Positions 1 through 11,352 of a stretch of DNA of 64,000 nt are shown here, piece after piece (within the stretch, counting starts at the first letter, position 1; each line of letters begins with the position of its first letter). The translations under genes were made by a program, and so were the position numbers. The stretch lies in assembly GCA_032622095.1 (NCBI GenBank), contig CP136065.1, positions 154,695,577-154,759,576 of the forward strand, written 5' to 3'. Source of the stretch: Siphonodentalium dalli (taxonomy: Eukaryota > Mollusca > Scaphopoda > Gadilida > Siphonodentaliidae). Below the pieces are notes generated by a model. That model ran no database searches. It was not told the DNA's origin and saw only the letters and a list, made by a program, of their open reading frames with translations.

Positions 1-256
1 AGGGTGAAGGGGTTTCCCTGGTCCACCTTCTCTGGCAACCTGAGAACAAGAGTTTACACTAGAATATACCTCCATGGGTGCGAATTTTAAACATGGACAG
101 GACAGAAATTGAATAAACAAAGAATACTCTAAAAGGGAAAATGTGAATATTACAAAAGCTTCTTTGAAATCTCTTGTGATGGAGAAACAACCATAACCAT
201 GGCTGAGATACTCAGATGAACAATTACATTGGATCATCTTTTGAAAGATTGTTTGG

Positions 257-771
257 CTTACAATGTCAATGTTAATATTTTTAGCAAATGTATTCTCTTC
301 ATATATATGAGGCTCCCATAGGGAGGGCCATATATACACAGAACGACACGATGTGTAAATGGGTTTGTCGATACGGCACTCGTGCTGTCGCGGAAGGATA
401 GAACGAGAGACGCTTGCGCCTTGAGTAGTGCCGTATCGACAAACCCATTTACACATCGTGTCATTCTGTGTTTATTACATGCTTCGCGTCCTAGAATCTG
501 TGCATTAAAAATACAGGCTTAAAAGATTTATTTAGGCACATAGAGGGCGTGTTTTGTCATGTGTTATGATGCTTTTATTTTATAGTTCCGGTTTCATGGT
601 TGAGGCGAACGTCATGGTCAACGAGATGCATATGGAACGTACGTTTCATACGTATTTGTAAATATGGAACAGCAATAACACTGTACTTCTGGGAACAAGC
701 GTGTAATATATAATAGAATGCATTGGCACAGGGTTTTCGCATTTCAGGAAGCTCCGTCATGGAAGGGTTAA
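257..771 (+). repeat. T1 MITE copy, split by a hairpin insertion
   Basis: Bases 257-336 match the second hairpin of the T1 family (ATTCTCTT, ATATATGAGGCTCCCATAGGGAG). The typical T1 right end, GGAAGCTCC...CATGGAAGGG followed by TTAA, is at 705-771. Between them lie about 370 bases that are not T1, including a long hairpin. I read this as one old T1 copy, without its left end, opened by an insertion. Confidence 0.6.
337..471. repeat. Long perfect-arm hairpin (foldback)
   Basis: The left arm, from CAGAACGACACGATGTG through TCGATACGGCACT, is the reverse complement of the right arm at about 426-471, with arms of about 44 bases and only one or two mismatches. The loop of about 45 bases is CpG-rich. 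It probably belongs to a foldback element inserted into the surrounding T1 copy. No coding sequence is seen. Confidence 0.8.
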
Positions 772-779
772 AACAAACT

Positions 780-955
780 TTCATTGAGATCCAGTAACCA
801 GTGTATGCCTGGACAGTCAGAAAACAATTATTTCCAGATATAAAACATGGTTAACTCTAGAATGGAAAAAGCAAAACAATTGGTCCCTCTGTTGAAAGTG
901 TTCGATGGCGAACCTTCATACCAAATTTTATTCAGATCTGATAACCTATGGCAGA
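780..955 (+). repeat. P-A core-repeat fragment
   Basis: The text 'ATTTCCAGATA...AACTCTAGAATGGAAAA...CATACCAAATTTTATTCAGATC' matches the tandem core units at 57.5-57.9 kb and 60.8-61.4 kb. Only one diverged unit is present, ending where an M MITE is inserted. Confidence 0.6.
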
Positions 956-959
956 GATA

Positions 960-1095
960 CAGTAATGCCCTAAGTAATTGACCCTTTAACCACAGAAGAA
1001 TTATCTTAAATTTTTCAGGATTTAGTCGACTAAATCCTGAAAAATTACCCATAGTTCTGCTGTGGTTAAGGAGTCGATTATTTAGGGAATTACTG
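960..1095. mobile_element. M palindromic MITE, centre deleted
   Basis: CAGTAATGCCCTAA at the left is mirrored by TTAGGGAATTACTG at the right, with TA on both sides. The two arms meet at a TTTAGTCGACTAAA centre, so the ATGGCTTGTTGCC part of the full element is missing. The ends and TA duplications are those of Tc1/mariner-type MITEs. No transposase is encoded. Confidence 0.85.
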
Positions 1096-1168
1096 TATGG
1101 ATGGATGTACATACAGACAGATGCCCAGACAGATGGTACACTAAGTAAATTTAGTATAATTATTTCCT

Positions 1169-1184
1169 CCCCCCCCCCCCCCCC
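1169..1184. repeat. Poly-C run, 16 bases
   Basis: This is an uninterrupted C run followed by ACCCCC. It is one of several such runs in the window. Confidence 0.9.
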
Positions 1185-1303
1185 ACCCCCAATTTTTCTT
1201 GGGATGATTAAATATGATCACAAGTGTGTCTCATGTCTTTTTCAGGAATAGCAATAGACATGTCGTCAAATCTAGTTTCATAAAAATTTCTGATGTTACT
1301 TAA

Positions 1304-1551
1304 TTAATCCTTTCATGATGGGAGTTGAGATGGTGCACCATAAAAGATCCTGTGCCAGTGCATTCTCTCATTTATGCGAGTCTCCCATAGGGAGCCTTGC
1401 ATATATAAGAGAATGCACTGGCATACAAGGTTAAGATAAATATTGTTAGGCCAATGTGTTCTCTTATATATGCAGAGCTCCCTATGAGAGACTCATAAAA
1501 AAAGAGAATGCATTGGAATACGGTTTTCGCAAAATTTCATGGACGGTTTAA
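1304..1551 (+). mobile_element. T1 TTAA-flanked two-hairpin MITE
   Basis: It begins TTAATCCTTTCATGATGGGAG and ends CATGGACGGTTTAA, with two internal hairpins that each carry ATTCTCTTATATATGCGAG-type arms around a CATAGGGAG loop. TTAA at both borders with C-rich inverted ends is typical of piggyBac-type elements. At about 250 bp it is far too short to code for a transposase. Confidence 0.8.
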
Positions 1552-1580
1552 AGGGTCATTTCAAAATAAATACCCCATCT

Positions 1581-1828
1581 TTAATCCGTCTTTACTAAAT
1601 ACTCATTGCTGAGTAGTTCCCTTAGGAAATGTCCAGATAATATGTACAACAAACAATAGACTATCTGGACATTTCATACCAATGAATATATATCATTCTG
1701 GACTTTTATTTTCTGCCCAGCTCTGTGTCACCTGCTCATACTTCCTGAGCATCCCTCCAGGTGAATAATGGTCCATTCCAATGTATATTTTTATAATTGA
1801 TGGGAGAATTTAGTAAAGAAAGGGTAAA
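1581..1828 (+). mobile_element. T2 TTAA-type MITE, diverged
   Basis: The left part, TTTACTAAATACTCATTGCTGAGTAG, and the right part, GGGAGAATTTAGTAAAGAAAGGGT, match the better-preserved copy at 21.74 kb. An internal palindrome around 1627-1672 (AAATGTCCAGATAAT mirrored by ATCTGGACATTT) is shared by the family. Confidence 0.65.
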
Positions 1829-2398
1829 TTATTATGGATTTTGAATGCCAGCATGTCTAATGTACCACCAGTTGATAAATAAAAATCATGCAACATGATA
1901 TGTTTATGCGATCATGACTTCAAAGGGATTGCAACGAAAATAGACCAAGTGCACATGGACCGAGGTTGTTATTGATTCTGGATCAATATTATGAGTTCTT
2001 GTGATTCAAGGCAACTGCATAAATAATAATCCAGTCTCTTCTTCGAACCGGAGAACAAATTCAACAAAATCACACCCTGTTTCCCTGGAGCTATTCGTTA
2101 TCTCAGTGAAGGCATGACATCTTTAGGGGTAAATTATCATAAATTTGCAATATTGAGGCCCGAAAGCGGAAAAAATTCATAAAGGGACCTAATATTAAAG
2201 GTGGTATTTACAAGCAATATCTGACAAATTTCCAAAGTAAAAAATGTGGTTTTGCTACTACAAACTTTTTCTATGGATTCAGGGGTATAACTTATACATG
2301 TATATCAATTTTGAGTTTAACGCTTTCGTGACCATGACACCAGTGTCATTTCTGGATGAACACAGTCAAGGATGCAAAAAATAAATGGTTGTGCTGTT
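1829..2398. other. Unique AT-rich DNA, nothing recognised
   Basis: There is no open frame of note, no splice-flanked coding segment and no match to the repeat families found elsewhere in the window. Confidence 0.5.
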
Positions 2399-2662
2399 TT
2401 AACCATTTCATGACTGGAGCTTCCTTAAATTTTGCGAAAACCCTGTGCCAATGCATTCTCTTATATATGTGAGTCTCCCATTTAATATATAAGAGAATAC
2501 ATTTGGCCTAACAATATTAACCTTGATCTTGTAAGCCAATGCATTCTATTATAAATGTGAGGCTTCCTATTGGAGACTCGCATATACATGTATATTAACA
2601 GAATGCACTGGTACATGATCTTTAATGCTGCACCAGCACAGCTTCTGTCATGAAAGGGTTAA
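2399..2662 (-). mobile_element. T1 MITE, reverse orientation
   Basis: It starts TTAACCATTTCATGACTGGAGCTTCC and ends GTCATGAAAGGGTTAA, the T1 ends in reverse order. Both hairpins are recognisable but decayed; the first has lost its loop. Confidence 0.8.
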
Positions 2663-4500
2663 TAGTCCTGGAGGCATTCCAATTTCCGAGTCTGGTCATC
2701 ATCTGGCTTGATACAGCTAGGTGTGAGTACAAACCCTTTTTTAATAAATATAAACGGCTGTGATTTTACTAAGGGTCAGGGGACTTTAACTGGTATCAAA
2801 CTGGAAAAAAGTCCATCTAAAATTTACAATTAATTGCACACCAGTTGACCTATCAGTAAAAGATGCAGAAAAAACATTGTAGATGGCAATTGTATAACAA
2901 AAGCAAGAAATTTACCTTGAAAAGTGCAAAGTGCAAAGTTTCACGATTCACTGTAAACATGTGCTAAGACTAAATTTTCAAATAATGATCAAATTTGCTA
3001 TTCTTCCACTAAAATTATTACCCATTCAGCAAATAAAAGTTATGATAAGGTAAGTGAATCCAAAAAAAAAAATTTGCTTCTAAAAATAATACATATTTTG
3101 CAGCAAATAATTTCAAGTTTAAATACCTATTCTCATCATAAATATGTGGTTCTGGTCATGTCAAGTGAGGTCCCCTGATCCTTAACCTGATATTAAAAGC
3201 CAGCTCAGCCTACATTTTTAGCCAATGTAGTCAAAAACCAAGTTTGGTGGTGACCAAGAAATCATACGTTACCTGGAGTTACCTCCCACATGCCAAAAAA
3301 TTGAAGAAAGGTCAATTTTGTAAATCAAAAAGCCCCATAACTCCAGATAACTCTGGTAAAAATCATCAGACCAAACCAGAATTTTAACTGAGCAGGTATT
3401 TTCTAAAGTGCAGAGTCAATTTCTTCCATTTTGATCATTCATGGAAGCTAAAGTTATCATCCAGAAACAAAGTGGCTGGACAGACAATGAACAGATTGAT
3501 GACGGACAGATAAAACATGTTCATATGGTAATACAACAGGCTTTTTTAACAGACATATAAAACAGCTTTATATTGAAAACATGTCATAAACATACAAGCA
3601 AATCTCCCAAATGCAAAGACTTCACTATTCGTTTATTTCATAATACTTAAAAATCCTAAATATTCAATTATTTTCAGCTACATCTACATGTTAAGACAGC
3701 CAGCCATCTTCACACTTCATAATACAATGTGCATAAAAACATAAATATTTAATTATCCCAGCAGAAATGTTTCTTTTATGTTTTGAACTTATTCCTATAA
3801 AGGAACTCTGTTTGAAGGTTAAAAATTCAAGGACTCAACTGAATCAATCAACCTACTGGCACATATACAGAATAGGTGAAGTGGATGCACAGGTTAGCAG
3901 ATTTCATTGTGTATGACCGACATCATTATTGACGATGGTATTAACCCTATTTTTGGAATCCTTCAATGAAAATTGAACTTCATCAATGTGCTGTTCAAAT
4001 GATAAGAGTGATAAGAATAGACTTAAGGTGTGACCGAGTTCGAAAAACTTCCTGTCTGATAGTGAACAAGAGTACAAACAACCTGATTATTCTTATGATG
4101 ATTTTATCGACCTTCGATAAAAACAGCTTGACGTAATGCGCATGTCGTTTGCCACAAATGTTGAAACACGGGTATTATATGCTAATCGATCCATAAGAAG
4201 TGCAATATCTGTAGTTATTTCATTGGTCATGAGAAATTTCGTGGCAATTGATCCAAGCTTTATGGTCTGGACATGTTTGGACATGAAATTCATCCGTTTC
4301 TCGTAACAAAGTTATTTCAACTGCACATAATTTGTAAATACTAAGCGAGGAAAATCAAATTTATTTACCATGACAATATGATTTTACATCAACCGTTAAC
4401 AGTCCATGATAAAAAATATCATGAATAAATTCCATTTTAAAATGTATATTGTCAAGTGAACTGAGTATTATTTTGATATACAGTGAGTATTTTTTGGATA
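2663..4500. other. Unique AT-rich DNA, nothing recognised
   Basis: The stretch contains a small A run (about 3062-3071) and a short piece near 3300-3480 in the style of the mollusc core repeats (CCCCATAACTCCAGATAACTC). The short minus-strand frame at 4093-4293 has no supporting splice or similarity signal. Confidence 0.4.
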
Positions 4501-4502
4501 TA

Positions 4503-4713
4503 CAGTAATGCCCTAAATAATCGACTCCTCAACCACAGCAGAATTACTGGTAATTTTTCAGGATTGTCGGAAATATGGCTTGTTGCCATTCATTGGAAAG
4601 CTCTCAGTGAGAGCTTTCCGATGAATGGCAACAAGCCATATTTCCGACTAAATCCTGAAAAATTACCAATAATTCTGCTGTGGTTAAGGAGTCGATTATT
4701 TAGGGCATTACTG
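4503..4713. mobile_element. M palindromic MITE, nearly full length
   Basis: The element is about 210 bp with ends CAGTAATGCCC and GGGCATTACTG, flanked by TA on both sides. Almost the whole element is one inverted repeat, with its centre at CTCTCAGTGAGAG. It is a good reference copy for the family. The open frame that runs through it is a by-product of the palindrome. Confidence 0.92.
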
Positions 4714-5048
4714 TACTCTGGGCTCCTGACTCTTTAATTAAAGTGATTTGAAACACTGTGTTGCGGCTCACAGCCAAATAAACTTGCTCAACACAGTTAT
4801 TTCAATGAATTTTGTATCAAAATTGCCAGCACACAATGCCATTCTTTCGTATAAATTAAATGAAGTGACTCTCGTGGGCAAACTCATTCTCGTTTCTTTA
4901 TCGGTGATTTGTTCGCGACGATTTATGATTAACCACCAAAATTAGACAATTCAATCAATATAAATAGAGAATACATACAGTTTCTGTTTGAATACCGAAA
5001 TATCTCGTGAGTGTCTGGACAAAAATATCAATTTTTCACAGGGCTATA
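4714..5048. other. Spacer with a possible TTAA-element end
   Basis: After the M copy comes TTAAAGTGATTTGAAACAC, which resembles the inverse of TGTTTCACATCACTTTAA at 37.36 kb and TTTCACATCACTTTAA at 20.26 kb. It may be one end of another TTAA family. No partner end was found nearby. Confidence 0.3.
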
Positions 5049-5270
5049 TTAAAGATATGTGCCAGTGCATTCTCTTATATATGCGAGTCTCCCATAGTGA
5101 GCCTCACATATATAAGAGAATGCACTGGCTTACAAAGTCATGGTAAATATTGTTAGGCCAATGTATTCTCTATATATTCGAGACTCCCTATGGGAGACTC
5201 GCGTATATAAGTTAATGCATTGGCACAGGGTTGTCTCAAAATTTCAGGAAGCTTCAGTCATGGAAGGGTT
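5049..5270 (+). mobile_element. T1 MITE, left end missing
   Basis: The copy begins at the internal TTAAAGAT position, keeps both hairpins (CATAGTGAG and CTATGGGAG loops) and ends CAGTCATGGAAGGGTTA. The short plus-strand frame across it comes from the repeat. Confidence 0.75.
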
Positions 5271-5404
5271 ACACTCACAAATTATATACAGAAGGCTGTC
5301 TTACAAATCACTGTACATTTATGATACATGCGATGACAGGAAGACAGTCATGCTTGCCAGATTGTGCCATAAACCACCCCCCCCCCAACAACATACAACC
5401 ATAA

Positions 5405-5505
5405 ATTAGATTTTTCAACTTATTATTATGTTATGTATATACATGTATTATCTGTGTATGTATTGGAAATAAACTTTCCTATCCTATCATATCCTATCCT
5501 AAACA
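5405..5505 (+). repeat. Possible retroelement 3' tail
   Basis: 'GGAAATAAACTTTCC' is followed by TATCCTATCATATCCTATCCTA, a short tandem TATCC-type tail after an AATAAA-like sequence. This layout is common at LINE and SINE 3' ends. No reverse transcriptase frame is present upstream, so the call is tentative. Confidence 0.3.
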
Positions 5506-5702
5506 ATAATGTTAAAAAATCTGAACAGGAACACTATGAGTGCCTTTAATATGGGTTCAATGAAATAATTAATGTGCCCTCTCTAATTACTATGTTTGCC
5601 AATAGATTGAAAATTTCCTCTTCTGTTTTCCAATCTCAAGTGCACAAAGAGATTAAAAATTAAAGACGAATCTGAGAACCCGAATATGAGTCTATAGATA
5701 AC

Positions 5703-6143
5703 CAAGCCTGTAAATAGTGTCTGTCATTTGCAGAATGAGGTCCCCAGAGGGTGAATTTAGTGACACTATCCTCACATTGGGCTAGCATCACCAAATTCAC
5801 CCTCTGGGGACCTCATTCTGCTTAGGCCTAATCTTCTGGGAAGAATCTATAGTTTCAAATTAACATTGTTTTTAGTTACTTTTCCCTTCTGGGAAGTTTC
5901 TATATCCCCTAATTTGCAGAATATAAAATGCACAATCGAGGTGATTAATGGGTGAACATCACCAACTTCAACAGGATAACTTCGATCTGATCCTAAGGTA
6001 TCCCATGGCAGTTGAAGTCTGAGCAGAATGATTCCCCAGAGGGTGAATTTAGTGATGCTAGCCCCCTATGCGGGATAGCGTCACTAAATTCTCCCTCTGG
6101 GTACCTCATTCTGCAAATGACAGGAACACTAAACTCAGGCTTG
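5703..6143. mobile_element. G palindromic-arm element
   Basis: The left end CAAGCCTG and right end CAGGCTTG are inverted. Each arm is itself a palindrome built from GCAGAATGAGGTCCCCAGAG and its complement around a GCTAGCATCACC centre. The 12-bp direct repeat TCTATAGATAAC flanks it at 5691-5702 and 6145-6156, with one extra base at the right. The interior codes for nothing. Confidence 0.8.
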
Positions 6144-6586
6144 ATCTATAGATAACCCAAAGTAGCTCTATTGATTAGCGAATAAAATGATCCGAGTTGC
6201 TTGGTTTATTTGCATAAATTTTCAGACATATCGATTTCGGGCCTGACCTAGAAACCAAGTTCAAACAATGACGTGCAGATTTGATCAGTCCGGTGCATTC
6301 CCGAGGGGTTATCTGGGTCATTGCACCGGCAAACTGTGTCAGCAACAACAAAACAATGTCACTGTTTCTCCAATATTTTCACTCTTTTATAGAAACTCGT
6401 CCAATGATTCCAAACATTACTACATTATAGGAGATTAGACCGGGTTCTCCTTCTGGGTCGTCGTAATGGGATAGCAATCGCTTTGATGCTGACATACACA
6501 AGATTAATATACCTAAATTAGGGCAAACAATTTTTTCTGTTACAACACTGTTAATCAAAACTTCTTTGCCATAAATGACTGTGATA

Positions 6587-6799
6587 CAGTAATGGCCTAT
6601 ATAATCGACTCCTTAACCACAGCAGAATTATGGGTAATTTTTCAGCATTTAGTCGGAAATATGGCTTGTTGCCATTAATCGGAAAGATCTCAGTGAGAGC
6701 TTTCCGATGAATGTCAACAAGCCATATTTCAGACTAAATCCTGAAAAATTACCCATAATTCTGCTGTGGTTTAGGAGTCAATTATTTAGGGCATTACTG
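6587..6799. mobile_element. M palindromic MITE, full length
   Basis: Ends CAGTAATGGCC and GGGCATTACTG, flanked by TA. The central palindrome GATCTCAGTGAGAGCTTTCC and both ATGGCTTGTTGCC arms are kept. Confidence 0.9.
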
Positions 6800-6842
6800 T
6801 AGTAGGATCTAACAAACTTAATATTTTTCGCTCATTATTAAT

Positions 6843-7012
6843 TTACCCTTCCAATACTGGATCTTCCTGAAATTTTGCAAAAACCATGTGCCAATGCATC
6901 CTCTTATATATGCGAGTTTCCCATAGGGAGCCTCGCATATATAAGAGAATACATTGACCTAACAATATTTGCCTTGACCTTGTAAGCCAGTGCATTCTCT
7001 AAGAGAGACTCA
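6843..7012 (-). mobile_element. T1 MITE fragment, reverse
   Basis: It starts TTTACCCTTCCAATACTGGATC and keeps the first hairpin (CGAGTTTCCCATAGGGAGCC). The second hairpin is cut short after CATTCTCTAAGAGAGACTC. Confidence 0.7.
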
Positions 7013-8190
7013 CATATATACAAGCCTTAAAATAATTTTTATTTGAATGTCTGACATTTTGTCAGGCACCAAACAGACATGGTCTGACCTTTCAAAACGA
7101 GGCCTGACTTGTCTTTTTCATCAGCCGAAATAATGCCAAGTGAAACTAATAATGATGTATTATCCCCCAATTATGTTCCTCTTCTCATTTGTCACTTTTT
7201 TTTCTATAAATAATGCAAATCTGCCCACCCTGGCCACAACATCAAACAAGCTTGCCAATTTCACACTCAGTTCTAAGGTTATAGAAATCTTCAATTTCTC
7301 TGATCCCAGCACTGTTACTAGTACCATGTTAAGGGTAGGCCTATCATTATGAAAATATGACTGTATGGAACGCAAGTCAGTAGTATGTAATAACTCAACC
7401 GGGAGGAAAAACTCATTCATAAATTTTCCAATTCCAATATTTTGTAGACATCCAAGTTCTGATAATCATACATCTGAAAAACCCAGATTTTGGCAAAACA
7501 AATAATTAACGAGAGGCCGATCACGATCGGCAGATGTTTAACCCATACCTTGGAGATAGTGATTAGCTATAACTGATAATTTGTCGAAGATATGATCACA
7601 GGAATCCATACTTGAAATCAAAAGCTCAAATAATTAGTCTTAAAAAGGGGTTAAAGTATTTGGGGTGGGGAGGAGTAGTTTTAAATCTCATAACTATAAT
7701 AATAATAATAATGTATAGAATTTTTAAAGCGCCTTACCCCATGAGGCCCAAAGCGCTCAATGATACAACAGATGACAGAGCTCCAGCATATTCAAACACA
7801 TATACGGATATACACACAAACAATAACTACAATGAAATAAATCAAACAATTCATATACAAATCAGGATGAAGGCTGGGTGTATTGTATAAAACAATGTAG
7901 AAAATATGTGCTTAGCTTTGGTATAACTATGTCCCTATTCACCCAAGAACCTCTCACTGTGAGATCAAAGGGTTTATTGATTTTGTAGGATATCAATAGG
8001 AGTTTAAGTTAACTCATTGGAATCAAAAGTGATAAACCCTTATCTCTGCCACTTTTGACTTGCCAGATATTCAAAATTCATTAACTTCTAAAGAGAAATT
8101 ATAATTTGTTGACAAGCCAGACTGTTTCAAACAACATACAAACAGGTATGGGATTCCATCTCATATCTAAATTGTACTTTAATAACACCA
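7013..8190. other. Mostly unique DNA with one small palindromic repeat
   Basis: GCCGATCACGATCGGC at 7516-7531 is followed by AGATGTTTAACCCATA. The same block recurs near 34.39 kb and 51.79 kb, so it is a small dispersed repeat. The open frames at 7140-7352 and 7612-7890 lack supporting signals; the second includes an (ATA)n run. Confidence 0.4.
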
Positions 8191-8207
8191 CCCCCCCCCC
8201 CCCCCCC
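8191..8207. repeat. Poly-C run, 17 bases
   Basis: This is an uninterrupted C run between ACACCA and ATTATCC. Confidence 0.9.
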
Positions 8208-9439
8208 ATTATCCCCAGTTGTTATTTGTTTATCAAACATGGACAGATAAGATCAGATCTGACCTGTGTATTAAATAAGGAATGCTATCTTGTCAGGTAC
8301 ATGCAAGATTAAGTGTTTCATAACAGGGGTGTATGGTTTTCAAAAATATATTTAGTTTATACAATACAATAGTGTTATCTATATAATGTTACACAGTCAT
8401 AATATTATGAGGATGCTGGTCCCTATGACCCCTAAATCGAAACAGATTACCATGTAGTTAATATAAAAGAAAGTAAGTAGCCCTCAATAAAATGGTTTCA
8501 CACATTACAATGTTATACAAGTAGCTTGAACATAAAATCCATAACCTTCAATGTTAATCTTCTAAGGTCTCTGTGGCCCCTTTAATTCAATCAACCATGA
8601 CAATATGAACAAAAGGGAAACTATTATAAGGTTCCTGGAAATATTAACATCTACCATCTTGATTTTCAAAACAAGGCATAACCTGCAATAGTCATGTAGA
8701 TTTATGTGCCTGTTACCCATTGCGTAGATAAATCATATTGGCTATCAGCCATTATTTTAATTTAAAATTTAAAGCATGTGTCTGAAGGGTTAATATATTT
8801 TTCCAAAATCAATCAGTCAATATCAAAATTGATAGAAGTGAATAGTGTGCAAAGATAACCATAGATAAGAGATATGAGGAAGTGTCCATGTACATTATAG
8901 CATGTGTCTATGGGAAGCTTGGAAATGGTTAATTATTTTCTAAGCAGATCAATGGAATATAGAAGACACTTATATAGGTGAGGGGTCCCTTATCACAACA
9001 TGTGATGAAATTTCAAGAATAGGAGAAACAAGAAACTCATGCTGCCATTAATCAAATTTGACAGATAAGATAAACAATTAGCCAGCCACAATTGTTGTTT
9101 ATCTTTGACTTAATCTAACCAAACCCCACAGCTGGGTACCATATGTCATCACTCAATTAATAACAAGATTTCACTTGGAATGACACCATTTATAAAATGT
9201 ACTCTCATTTTCTCTGGATATTGGATGTTCACATGGTAATTTATTGATATCATTATAATTACATGTAACTATTGCAATAAAATCTTCATATTTTCAAAAC
9301 AGGACATACCTAATTAATGGTATAAAACTGAACAAATGAAAGTGTCAATGACATTTTTTGTTTATTATTTAAAAAAATAAACATTTATTATAAAAGTAAA
9401 AAAAAAAAAATATATAATTTGTTTTTGTTAAATTAAGCA
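8208..9439. other. Unique AT-rich DNA, nothing recognised
   Basis: There is no coding segment or family repeat that I can support. An A-rich stretch lies at 9361-9420. Confidence 0.45.
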
Positions 9440-9712
9440 ATCTAAATCTAAAAAATTCCAATTTTTTTCTTCAAAAAAGGGCCATAACTCCTTTAAAATA
9501 ATTCGGATCAAACCCATATTCGAACTCGATCTATATTTTGAGCTAAGAATCTCACACCAAATTTGGTTGCGATCAGATAAAAAATGTTTCAGTTATCGCA
9601 TTATGCGTAAAGTGTCAATGGACGGACAGACAGATGGACGAATGAGTGGTCAAACAGGACGTCGACACTATGTGTATCATACTATGGTATGGGTACACAT
9701 AAAAACTACTCC
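9440..9712 (+). repeat. P-C pearl/Helentron-like element, 3' part
   Basis: One core unit (GGGCCATAACTCC, CCCATATTCGAACTCGATC, CCAAATTTGGTTGCGATC) is followed by a GGACGGACAGACAGATGGACG microsatellite-like stretch and a small hairpin, CATACTATGGTATG. The same order occurs at 52.68-52.94 kb. I know this layout from bivalve pearl elements, now regarded as non-autonomous Helentrons. Confidence 0.6.
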
Positions 9713-9904
9713 CCAATAGAATAAATTTCATTTAACAGCACACTATATCAATTTATTTTGCAAATTATCACATTGCCAGTGATAATGTTCTTAAAAATAC
9801 GTCAATATTTCAACCTGGCAATATGTCAGACAGTTTCAAAGCAGAGCCTGACAACCTATAAAAATTTGAATTTGGCGTCTGACGGTTGTCCATGTCAGAC
9901 CACT

Positions 9905-9990
9905 TATTTGGAGCCTTGCATATATAACAGAATGCACTGGCACAGGGTCTTTAATGCTGCACTCGTGCAGTTCCCATCATTAAAGGGTTA
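9905..9990 (-). mobile_element. T1 MITE fragment
   Basis: The sequence CATATATAACAGAATGCACTGG, then GGGTCTTTAATGCTGCAC and ATTAAAGGGTTA, is the left end of T1 in reverse. It abuts half of an M MITE directly. Confidence 0.65.
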
Positions 9991-10097
9991 CTGAGAGCTT
10001 TCCGATGAATGGCAACAAGCCATATTTCCTACTAAATCCTGAAACATTACCCATAAATCTGCTTTGGTTAAGGAGTCGATTATTTAGGGCACTACTG
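9991..10097. mobile_element. Half of an M MITE
   Basis: The sequence runs from the palindrome centre, CTGAGAGCTTTCCGATG, to the terminus GGGCACTACTG. The other arm is absent. Confidence 0.75.
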
Positions 10098-10179
10098 TGT
10101 AATTTCACCAGGAAATCACTCCACCGTACTTGATACAGAAATAATATTATCTTCCCTTTGCATGGATTGCTTTATATTA

Positions 10180-10275
10180 TTGGGAATCGAACCAGCCTCG
10201 CCATCACAGGATGGTTTATGTTGTCTTAAAACATGCCATGCACCTTTCCAACTGAGCCATAGTAATTTAATGAAG
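10180..10275 (-). tRNA. tRNA-like sequence (tRNA pseudogene or SINE head)
   Basis: Read on the minus strand, TGGCTCAGTTGG (10248-10259) fits a polymerase III A box and GGTTCGATTCC (10183-10193) is a near-perfect B box. Between them ATGTT and AACAT can pair around a 7-base loop TTAAGAC that would carry an AAG (Leu) anticodon, followed by a possible long variable arm. The T stem and the acceptor stem do not pair well. I therefore read it as a decayed tRNA or a tRNA-derived SINE head rather than a working gene. Confidence 0.45.
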
Positions 10276-10952
10276 GAGATGAATTCTCCCATGAGAACAT
10301 GTCAATATTTGCTCAGAAGACATGAAGATTGGTACCTGGAAATCCAACTAATTATCGGAAAATTCAAAGTGGGAATATACTTGGCCACATAGAAAGGTCT
10401 CCAGTTTCCTGTACATTTGATGATGGAAAATAGAAATAATTACTCGCCCATCCTGTCTAGACGAGAGATTGATCAGTCACAAAGCAGGGTCGGGCAGGAG
10501 GGTGACTTCCCTTTAATTAAGGCCTTGTCTGTAATATATAATTACATAACAGCCATCTTGTCTGATCCCTCCCAGACAGCTCTGGTCAATTGCATCAAGC
10601 GTGCCATTAGTACCATTTCCCCTGAGCGCATGTAGCCTCTTCAATTACCAATATGAAGTCATATTCGCGGCATTGATTGTGCACAAGCTGTGATTTGGAA
10701 ATAAGAAGCAACGAAGCAGATTATCTTGGCTAGAAACGTGGGTGATATCATATCAAATTCAGTCAACCAAAAGGACAAGAGCGTCCAAGTCACGGAGAGA
10801 AATATGAGAGAGTTTTGTCACACCCATTGTCAGTGGTTTGGTCACATACAAATAACAAGACAGTCAATGACTGTGGGGTCGATCACCTGACTGTAAAGAC
10901 TAAGAAGACCGGCACTCAGAAGACTACAACAGTCAGTAATTGTCAAATTCAC

Positions 10953-11352
10953 TTAACCCTTTACCCAACAAACCGGCCAAAACCGGCCAAATAAAGCTTC
11001 AACAGCCTAAAATATCTTCGGTCTGTCTCAATAGAACCATACAAATATGGATATCATTGGAACCGGCTCCTTGACCACATTGTGATAGTTACAGTTATGC
11101 CCTGTGCCAATGCATTCTCTTATATATGCGAGTCGACCATAGGTCGCCTCGCATATATAAGAGAATGCATTGGCCTAAAAAAAATCTTTTTTTAACACTT
11201 TTTACCATTTTTTCTTACATTCATTAACAATTTTATAATTTTTAATGTGTTAAGCCAATGCATTCTCTTATATATGCGAGGCGACCTATGGTCGACTCGC
11301 ATATATAAGAGAATGCATTGGCACAGGGCCCTTCTGTTGGGTAAAGGGTTAA
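10953..11352 (+). mobile_element. T1 MITE, GTCGAC-loop subfamily
   Basis: The borders are TTAA, and the terminal inverted repeat TTAACCCTTTACCCAACA is perfect at both ends. The two hairpins have the loops GTCGACCATAGGTCGCC and its exact reverse complement, GGCGACCTATGGTCGAC. The centre is a T-rich stretch. It is 400 bp with no coding potential. An empty version of the insertion site is present at 45.71 kb. Confidence 0.9.
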
